Source: Mixophyes australis (lineage: Eukaryota; Chordata; Amphibia; Anura; Limnodynastidae). From it: a DNA stretch of 64,000 nt. The stretch spans positions 248,001 to 312,000 of the forward strand of contig JAVHZZ010000073.1 in NCBI GenBank assembly GCA_036250195.1, read 5' to 3'. The notes beneath the pieces are model-generated. The model did not search any database, had not been told where the DNA came from, and worked only from the letters and a program-made list of their open reading frames with translations. Position numbers and translations under genes: made by a program. Positions within the stretch are counted from its first letter, which is position 1. Each line of letters starts with the position of its first letter. Positions 56,501 through 64,000 of this stretch are shown here, piece after piece.

Positions 56501-58330
56501 AGTCCCAAAAAATAGGAACTGCAATCTATATTACTACATTCACTGTTTCAGCAGTCCAAAAAATAGGAACTGCAATCTATATTACTACGTTCACTGTTTC
56601 TGCAGTCCCAAAAAATAGGAACTGCAATCTATATTACTACGTTCACTGTTTGTGCAGTCCAAAAAAATAGGAACTGCAATCTATATTACTACATTCACTG
56701 TTTCAGCAGTCCAAAAAATAGGAACTGCAATCTATATTACTACGTTCACTGTTTCTGCAGTCCCAAAAAATAGGAACTGCAATCTATATTACTAATTTCA
56801 CTGTTTCTGCAGTCCCAAAAAATAGGAACTGCTATCTATATTACTACTTTCACTGTTGAAACAGTCCAAAAAAAAAGGAACTGCAATCTATATTACTACG
56901 TTCACTGTTTCTGCAGTCCCAAAAAATAGGAACTGCAATCTATATTACTACTTTCACTGTTTCTGCAGTCCCAAAAAATAGGAACTGCAATCTATATTAC
57001 TACGTTCACTGTTTAAGCAGTCCAAAAAAAAAAGAACTGCAATCTATATTACTACGTTCACTGTTTCTGCAGTCCCAAAAAATAGGAACTGCAATCTATA
57101 TTACTACTTTCACTGTTGAAACAGTCCAAAAAAAAAGGAACTGCAATCTATATTACTACGTTCACTGTTTCTGCAGTCCCAAAAAATAGGAACTGCAATC
57201 TATATTACTACTTTCACTGTTTCTGCAGTCCCAAAAAATAGGAACTGCAATCTATATTACTACGTTCACTGTTTAAGCAGTCCAAAAAAAAAAGAACTGC
57301 AATCTATATTACTACGTTCACTGTTTAAGCAGTCCAAAAAAATAGGAACTGCAATCTATATTACTATTTTCACTGTTGAAGCAGTCCAAAAAATAGGAAC
57401 TGCAATCTATATTACTACGTTCACTGTTTCTGCAGTCCCAAAAAATAGGAACTGCAATCTATATTACTACGTTCACTGTTTCTGCAGTCCCAAAAAATAG
57501 CAACTGCAATCTATATTACTACGTTCACTGTTGAAGCAGTCCAAACAAAAAAAAAAACTGCAATCTATATTACTACGTTCACTGTTTAAGCAGTCCAAAA
57601 AAATAGGAACTGCAATCTATATTACTACTTTCACTGTTTCTGCAGTCCCAAAAAATAGGAACTGCAATCTATATTACTACGTTCACTGTTTAAGCAGTCC
57701 AAAAAAAAAAGAACTGCAATCTATATTACTACGTTCACTGTTTAAGCAGTCCAAAAAAATAGGAACTGCAATCTATATTACTACGTTCACTGTTTCTGCA
57801 GTCCCAAAAAAATAGGAACTGCAATCTATATTACTACGTTCACTGTTTCTGCAGTCCCAAAAAATAGGAACTGCAATCTATATTACTACGTTCACTGTTG
57901 AAGCAGTCCAAAAAAATAGGAACTGCAATCTATATTACTACGTTCACTGTTTCTGCAGTCCCAAAAAATAGGAACTGCAATCTATATTACTACTTTCACT
58001 GTTTCTGCAGTCCCAAAAAATAGGAACTGCAATCTATATTACTACGTTTACTGTTTAAGCAGTCCAAAAAAAAAAGAACTGCAATCTATATTACTACGTT
58101 CACTGTTTAAGCAGTCCAAAAAAATAGGAACTGCAATCTATATTACTACGTTCACTGTTTCTGCAGTCCAAAAAATAGGAACTGCAATCTATATTACTAC
58201 GTTCACTGTTTAAGCAGTCCAAAAAAATAGGAACTGCAATCTATATTACTACGTTCACTGTTTCTGCAGTCCAAAAAAATAGGAACTGCAATCTATATTA
58301 CTACGTCCACTGTTTAAGCAGTCCAAAAAA
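41531..58330. repeat. 52-bp satellite array, about 320 units with higher-order repeats
   Basis: The core unit is CTGCAGTCCCAAAAAATAGG, AACTGCAATCTATATTACTA, CGTTCACTGTTT (52 bp). A few variant types differ at fixed places: TTTCTGCAGTCCC, TTTAAGCAGTCC with 7 or 10 A, TTGAAGCAG, TTGAAACAG, TTTGTGCAG, TTTCAGCAG, and ACG/ACT/ACA before TTCACTG. Edge units (for example 41581-41632) are the most diverged and interior ones are homogenised. Since 52 is not a multiple of 3, frames shift each unit and the open frames inside are artefacts. Confidence 0.98.
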
Positions 58331-58371
58331 CTGTGTGTGGTTTAGGGGTACGCTCTCTTGTGCTGCATATA

Positions 58372-60302
58372 ATGGAGTACAAAAATGTGCAGGATAAAGT
58401 AGGGAAAGATCAAGACCCACTTCCTCCTAATGCTGAAGCTGCTGCCACTAGTCATGACATAGACGATGAAATGCCATCAACGTCGTCTGCCAAGGGCGAT
58501 GCCCAATCTCCTAGTAGAATGTAAAATCCAAAAAGCAAAAGTTCACTACAATTAGTAAAAAAAGAAAATTCAAATCATCAGAGGAGAAACGTAAACTTGC
58601 CAAAATGCCATTTACGACACGGAGTGGCAAGGAACGGATAAGGCCCTGGCCCGTGTTCATGACTAGTGGTTCAGCTTCACCCAAGGATCTAAGCCCTCCT
58701 CCTCCCCACCCCTCTAAAAAATTAGCAGCATCATCAGTAACAGCATCTCCACAACGGCTGCTCGTGCCAAGGCAGGCAACGTTGTGTATCACAGGTTTTA
58801 GTAAGAGGCACAACGCTCACAACCTCTTAGAAAAACTGAGGGAAATAATCTCGGAGTAGCTTACCCCACTTAGACTCTCGAGGGGATTTGTGGTGTCAGA
58901 CAACGCCAGTAACATTGTGCGGGCATTACATATGGGCAATTTCCAGCATGTCCCATGTTTTGCCCACACCGTTAATTTGGTGGTGCAGCATTACCTCAAG
59001 AGTGACAGGGGTGTGCAGAAGATGCTTGCGGTGGCCCGCAAAATTGCTGGACACTTTCGGCATTCTGCCAGTGCCTACCGCAGACTCGAGCAACATCCAA
59101 AAAGTCTGAACCTGCCCTGCCATCACCTCAAACAAGAGGTTGTGACGCGCTGGAACTCCACCCTCTATATGCTGCAGAGGATGGAGGAGCAGCAAAAGGC
59201 CATTCAGGCCTACACCGCCACCTACAACATAGGCAAAGGAGTGGGGATGCGCCTGAGTCAAGCGCAGTGGAGACTGATTTCCGTGTGGTGCAAGGTTCTG
59301 CAGCCGTTTGAACTTGCCACACGAGAAGTCAGTTCTGACACTGCCAGCTTGAGTCAGCTGATTCCCCTGATCAGGCTGTTGCAGAAGCAGCTGGAGAAAG
59401 TGAGGGAGGAGCTGGTAAACCATTGCGATTCCACCAAGCATGTAGCTCTTGTGGATGAAGCCCTTCGTACGCTTTGCCAGGATCCGCGGTTGGTCACTAT
59501 TTTAAAGGCAGAGGAATACATTCTGGCCACCGTTCTCGCTCCTCGGTTTAAAGCGTATGTTTTGTCTCTGTTTCCGGCAGACACAAGTCTGCAGCGGTGC
59601 AAAGACCTGCTGGTCAGGAGATTGTCCTCTGAAGAGGACCGTGACATGCCAACAGCTCCACCTTCATATTCTTCCACATCTGTGGCTGCGAGGAAAAAGC
59701 TCAGTTTTCCTAAAAGAGCCGCTGGCGGGGATGCTGATAACATCTGGGCCGGGCTGAAGGACCTGCCAACCATTGTAGACATGTCTACTGTTGCTGCATT
59801 GGATGCTGTCACAATAGAAAAAATGGTGGAGGATTATTTTGCTGACACCATCCAAATAGACATGTCAGACAGTCCATATTGTTACTGGAAGGGAAAAAAG
59901 GCAGTTTGGAAGCCCCTGTACAAACTGCCTCTATTTTACCTGAGTTGACCCCCCTCCAGTCTGTACTCGGAAAGAGTTTTTAGTGCAGCGCGGAACCTGG
60001 TCAGTGAGCGGCGAAGGAGGTTGCTTCCTCAGAACGTTGAAAAAATGATGTTCATAAAAATGAATTATCAATTCCTCAATCAAGTACAGCACTGCCCTCC
60101 AGATAGTACAGAGGGACCTGTGGTTGTGGAGTCCAGCGGAGACGAATTGATAATGTGTGAGGAGGAGGAAGTACACACTGTAGGGGGAGAGGAATCAGAG
60201 GTTGAGGATGAGGACGACATGAGAGAGCGGGGACCTGCGGCAAGAAGATCGCGGCAGGGGGGGGGAGAGGCTGATACAGCTTCACTCCCCTGCTGCTGCT
60301 AG
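58372..60302 (+). pseudogene. hAT transposase, internally deleted and broken
   Basis: Starts MEYKNVQDKVGKDQDPLPPN with a Ser/Thr/Asp-rich N-terminus and stops at 58522. In another frame KRKFKSSEEKRKLAKMPF and LLVPRQATLCITGFSKRHNA run to TAG at 58857. Then VVSDNASNIVRALHMGNF, VPCFAHTVNLVVQHYL, TRWNSTLYMLQRMEEQQKAI and ATVLAPRFK (hAT core blocks) run open to 59946. After one more stop the dimerisation block SLYSERVFSAARNLVSERRR is clear. The BED-finger to first-DDE region is missing by deletion. The 352-codon open part (58890-59948) is well preserved, so the element is not old. Confidence 0.85.
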
Positions 60303-60400
60303 ACACATACAAGTTGCACTAAAACACCGTTCTGTGTCCCTTCTGAATATTTTCACCTTCCACTTAGACCAATAAACCTAACTAATGGCCCCTTAGAATA

Positions 60401-61640
60401 AATGCCGGCAGAGGTGCTGGTAGAAATGAGCGCTAGGCTTCACTTACCTGCGCTGGGATCCAGAGTGAGCAGAGCTGAGTCCTACTCACTCTGCTGGGTC
60501 TTGCCTGGGATCCCTCGCTGCACCTGAATAGAATAAAAAATAAAAACATGTAATCCTACTGCTAGACAAAGTATAGGCAGGAGCCTATACTCCAGTGACC
60601 GAACTCTAAGTCACTTAAAAAAACGAAGGATCTCTCTGGAGAGGAGGGGCATAGCAGGGGAGGAGTCCAAAGATTTAACAGTTAAAGTGACAAGAACTCC
60701 TGAGCCCACTACTATACCCAATGTCTCGCAGTGTCCCCCAATGGCAGGGAAGAGAAATTAGAATTTATAGAATGTAAGAAGCTGTCTCTGGTATGTGTAC
60801 TGTCAGTGGCTTCACTAGGCAGGCATAAGATGGCTGATTATCCTCTGCTTAGTTATTTTCTGTATAGAGGAAGTGAATCTGCATGATACAGGGGGTTGGG
60901 TAGTGTTATGTGGCTGCGGGGGCTCACTGTACCATTATTAACCCTGGCACATCACTCATTAAAAATTTTCACTTGTGCAGTGCCAGAGGCTGGGAGACAC
61001 TGTGACAAATGGAGCCCATCACTGACCAGGCTTGTAGAATAATCCCTGCACTAGTCTGACTTACTATAACCGGATCACTCTGAACAAGTCTTATTGCAAA
61101 GGTGAAATGAAAAGAGTCAATACTACTGAACTTTTATATTTCAGATCCCCATAAGATGGAGCAAAGTTTTGCACCCCTGTAGACACATCTTGACCCACTT
61201 AGCCATGGGCATACCATATAAATGAGAGCTTTTCTACAAAAATGACATCACAATATTGCATTTAGACCGTGGGACACATTTTTCAAGATTCATAATCAAT
61301 CCCCAATGGCAAAGTATTACAGATTACAGGATTATTATATGAACTCACACCTTCAATTAGAGAGTATAAACAAACATACTGTAACAGTGTCTCAGATCCC
61401 ACATTATATCTCCAACCCATTGCCAGAATTATATATTACTCAGTACCCAATATATCAAGGTAATCTTGTTTTAACTGTGTACAGTGTGGACGATATCTGG
61501 TAGATAAAATAGTTCCACACATGAGTGATCGTATTTTGTGTATAAACTATGTAAATATATTATGCTTAGTTTAATTTACATTAATAAAATCAACTGTTTT
61601 AACAATATTAAGAGTCCTGCTTTTGTCCTATGTGATATTC
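60401..61640. other. Intergenic, no feature recognised
   Basis: Moderately GC-rich to 60740, then AT-rich. Several short frog-repeat-like phrases, but none assigned. Confidence 0.45.
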
Positions 61641-61649
61641 AAGACCTGA

Positions 61650-61655
61650 TTTATT
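61650..61655 (-). terminator. Candidate polyadenylation signal AATAAA
   Basis: AATAAA on the minus strand lies 15 nt after the zinc-finger stop codon, which would give an extremely short 3' UTR. Other signals further on are possible. Confidence 0.4.
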
Positions 61656-61670
61656 TGTAAACCATTTTCA

Positions 61671-63016
61671 TTACTCAGAACATGGATATGGTTTGTCATC
61701 TGTGTGAGTTATCTGATGCTCAAAAGGATTTGATTTGTATCCGAAACATCTCCCAAACTCAGAACATGGGAATGTTTTCTCACCTGCATGGGTTCTCTGA
61801 TGTTTGATAAGTTTTGAGTTCCATGGAAAACATTTTCCATACTCAGAACATGGAAATAGTTTCTCACCTGTGTGAGTTCTGTGATGTTTGACAAGGTTTG
61901 ACTTCTGTGCAAAACCCTTCCCACACTCAGAACACGGAAACGGTTTTTCCCCTGTGTGAATTCTCTGATGTTCAATGTGTTTTGATTTCTGTGCAAAACA
62001 TTTCCCACATTCAGAACATGGAAATGGTCTCTCACCTGTGTGAATTCTCTGATGTTTGACAAGTTTTGATTTCTGTGAAAAACATTTCCCACACTCAGAA
62101 CATGGACATGGTTTCTCACCTGTGTGAGTTCTCTGATGTCTAATAAGTTTTGATTTTACGGCAAAATATTTCTCACACTCAGAACATGGAAATGGTTTCT
62201 CATCTGTGTGAGTTCTCTGATGTTCAACAAGATTTGATTTGTATACAAAACATTTCCCACACTCAGAACATGGGAATGGTTTATCGCCTGTGTGAGTTCT
62301 CTGATGTTCAACAAGTTTTGATTTATGTGCAAAACATTTCCCACACTCAGAACACGGAAATAGTTTCTCACCTGTGTGAGTTCTCTGATGTTCAACAAGT
62401 TTTGATTTCTGTGTAAAACATTTCCCACATTCAGAACATGGAAACGGTTTCTCACCTGTGTGAGTTCTCTGATGTCTAATAAGTTTTGATTTCTGTACAA
62501 AACATTTCTCACACTCAGAACATGGAAATTGTGTCTCATCTGTGTGAGATCTCCGATGTTCAACAAGATTTGATTTATATACAAAACATTTCCCACACTC
62601 AGAACATTGGAATGGTTTCTCACCTGTGTGAGTTCTCTGATGTTCGACAAGCTTTGATTTATATGCAAAACATTTCCCACACTCAGAACATGTAAAAGGG
62701 TTCTCAGCTATGTGACTTTTCTGATGTTTATGAAGAGATAATTTAACTGTACAGCTTTTCCCACCCACAGAACATGGAAATAATGTATCATCTGTATGAG
62801 CTGTACTATGTGTAACAATATCTATGTTATCAGGATTACATTCATCATGATTTAAGAGTTCAGATGATTTATCTGCACTGTAAAGTATTGGATATATATT
62901 TAGGGTAATTGGGTTCTCTCCTGTAGAATCTTGAGTAATGTTGTTATCTTCCATTTTAAAATCTGTAGATAAAATCAGTTGCTCCCCCAAGATATTCTTG
63001 CGTTTACATCCATCTG
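61671..63016 (-). CDS. C2H2 zinc-finger protein, last exon
   Basis: The acceptor TTTATTTTACTTTCAG precedes CAGATGG at 63016. It joins the 63257-63368 exon in phase (G + CA gives Ala, then DGCKRKN). After a linker of about 90 residues come 13 finger repeats of about 28 residues: one degenerate (CSVGGKSC), ten canonical (CSECGKCF...[10 protein letters not shown]), then two degenerate (second Cys changed to Tyr, then Phe), and a stop in the middle of a 14th (PYPCSE). Predicted nuclear, DNA-binding. DNA-contact positions repeat a few choices (Tyr/Gln/His at -1, Ser at 2, Lys/Asn at 3, Glu/Arg/Lys at 6), so the array looks recently duplicated. The type matches anuran XlCOF/gastrula zinc-finger families. 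The frame also runs upstream to 63080, but that part is intron. Confidence 0.9.
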
Positions 63017-63256
63017 CTGAAAGTAAAATAAATGTATGGAAGGACATTGAGCTGCAGATTACAATACCCAAAATTTTCAAACTATAAACGAGTTGTTCAG
63101 CTGTTTAATTTCAATTTGCAATTGACGAACACTTCATTACAATTATAAAAGCGCATTATCAAGCACATTGCTTAGATGCAGTCATAATTGGAATTCTTAT
63201 AATGACTCAATAAACAAAATATATGACTCTTTACTGTAATACATTTTATTACTCAC

Positions 63257-63368
63257 CTGTGCCGATATCTGTAGGGATTTCCTCCTCCTTACACTGCTGA
63301 TCACCCCTCACATACGTCTCTTCCTCTCCCTCTATAATTTTTATTTTAATATCAGTCAGGACGTCATC
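63257..63368 (-). CDS. Zinc-finger gene, acidic penultimate exon
   Basis: 112 nt. Acceptor GTGGGCTATTTAG|GATGAC and donor GGCACAG|GTGAGTAA are good. It codes DDVLTDIKIKIIEGEEETY then VRGDQQCKEEEIPTDIGT, the acidic linker that precedes the finger exon in many frog zinc-finger genes. Upstream exons (KRAB-like or other N-terminal box) would lie beyond 64000. Confidence 0.85.
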
Positions 63369-63620
63369 CTAAATAGCCCACAAAAGAATGATAATTTTTT
63401 AGTCAAGTTTTTTTATTGGTATTTCAAAACAGAACATAAAGAAAATAATTATTTCTGAATAAACGTGATAGATATAAATCACCGGGTGTGACACATTACA
63501 TCAAAGATTAGTAAATTTCCAACACTTATGCAGGTATACAAAAACATACAGAATAATATCAAGACTGACAATAATACAGTATATATCAGATGGCATGGGT
63601 CCCCATGGACTCATGGGCAC
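63369..63620 (-). other. Intron of the zinc-finger gene with a possible LINE tail
   Basis: AGTTTTTTTATTGGTATTTC at 63406 reads like the reverse complement of an L1-type A-rich 3' end. No exon seen. Confidence 0.4.
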
Positions 63621-63624
63621 CCCT

Positions 63625-63945
63625 GATCATCATCATCATCTATTTCTTTATATAACGCCACTAATTCCACAGCGCTGCACAGAGAACTCACTCACATCAG
63701 TCCCTGCCCCATTGGAGCTTACAATCTAAATTCCCTAACATACACACACAGACCAAGAGAGACTAAGGGCAATTTAATAGCAGCCAATTAACCTACCAGT
63801 ATGTTTATGGAGTGTGGGAGGAAACCAGAGCACCCGGCGGAAACCCACGCAAACACGGGGAGAACATAAAAAACTCCACACAGATAAGGTCATGGTTGGG
63901 AATCAAACTCATGACCCCAGTGCTGTGAGGCAGAAGTGCTAACTG
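63625..63945. mobile_element. Interspersed repeat with (CAT)n tail
   Basis: Starts at CATCATCATCATC, then TAACGCCACTAATTCCACAG and GAGCTTACAATCTAAATTCC (LINE/SINE-like 3' end). Then comes the widespread vertebrate repeat phrase GTGGGAGGAAACCAGAGCAC ... AACACGGGGAGAACAT. Confidence 0.65.
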
Positions 63946-64000
63946 TTAGGAACCCCTCCAGCCAGTACAGCAAAACCCGGAGTCTGCTCCGAAAGTCCGG

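Larger units (their letters stand above)
40952..60400 (+). mobile_element. hAT transposon with a 16.8-kb internal satellite
   Basis: The left end TAAGGATGAGCGGGCTCGGA with GATCCGACGGGATCCGAGCA and GTCGGATCTCGCGAGACTCG is typical of abundant frog hAT elements. Leader repeats (41199-41405), an A-rich run, the 52-bp array (41531-58330) and a broken transposase (58372-60300) follow on one strand. The matching right terminal inverted repeat is not found, so the 3' end near 60400 is approximate. One element with an overgrown leader is the simplest reading. Confidence 0.65.

Noticed and set aside
41531..58330. Regular repeats of about 52 bp that superficially resemble a CRISPR array
   Set aside because: There are no unique spacers, the whole unit repeats, there are no cas genes, and the context is a vertebrate transposon.
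58926..59812. Minus-strand frames of 152-171 codons opposite the hAT transposase
   Set aside because: They are antisense shadows; the plus strand carries the conserved hAT blocks.
62150..62695. Plus-strand and alternative minus-strand frames across the finger array
   Set aside because: They are shadows of the repeated C2H2 coding sequence.

Overview
This is non-prokaryotic, vertebrate nuclear DNA and most likely from an anuran amphibian. The reasons are: spliced exons with GT/AG borders; a C2H2 zinc-finger gene of the frog type, with near-identical CSECGKCF fingers and an acidic EEETYVRGDQQ exon; and a frog-like repeat mix of L2 and L1-like LINEs, Ngaro/DIRS tyrosine-recombinase retrotransposons, a Tf1/sushi chromovirus, hAT transposons and many palindromic MITEs. 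The species cannot be fixed from sequence alone.

Layout. 1-960 is a decayed L1-like ORF2. 1440-1802 looks like a promoter and first exon ending in a splice donor, followed directly by a 35-bp minisatellite. 2250-6420 holds small repeats (L2-like piece, MITEs, a hAT transposase relic). 6425-8588 is a tandem triplication (period about 871 bp) of a unit with CCAAT boxes, a CRE-like site and a splice donor, read as a triplicated promoter plus non-coding first exon. 11092-17920 is an unrecognised plus-strand gene of at least eight exons. Five of its coding exons are tandem duplicates of one 57-60-nt, phase 0-0 module, and all stay open and in frame into a 128-codon last exon.

18.6-29.3 kb is a nest of retrotransposons: an old Ngaro-like element, a second internally deleted Ngaro with intact split direct repeats (A1-B1-A2-B2) inside it, and a very young Ty3/gypsy sushi-type chromovirus (18916-24439, minus strand; LTRs differ at 2 of 643 bp; 5-bp target duplication) inserted in its gag-like part. 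The chromovirus has full gag and pol, a GGGAAAC -1 frameshift site and self-priming signals, but its reverse transcriptase box reads YLDN instead of YLDD.

29.3-40.9 kb is a graveyard of fragments: a degenerate tandem repeat, a SCAN-like gag relic split by a solo LTR, a zinc-finger pseudogene, DIRS pieces, an L2 3' end, palindromic MITEs and TA microsatellites. 40952-60400 is one hAT transposon whose leader, between its left end and its broken transposase, has grown into a 16.8-kb array of about 320 copies of a 52-bp unit with nested higher-order repeats. 61671-63368 carries the last two exons of a minus-strand C2H2 zinc-finger gene whose 5' part lies beyond the window. Only two host genes are well supported: the tandem-exon gene and the zinc-finger gene.
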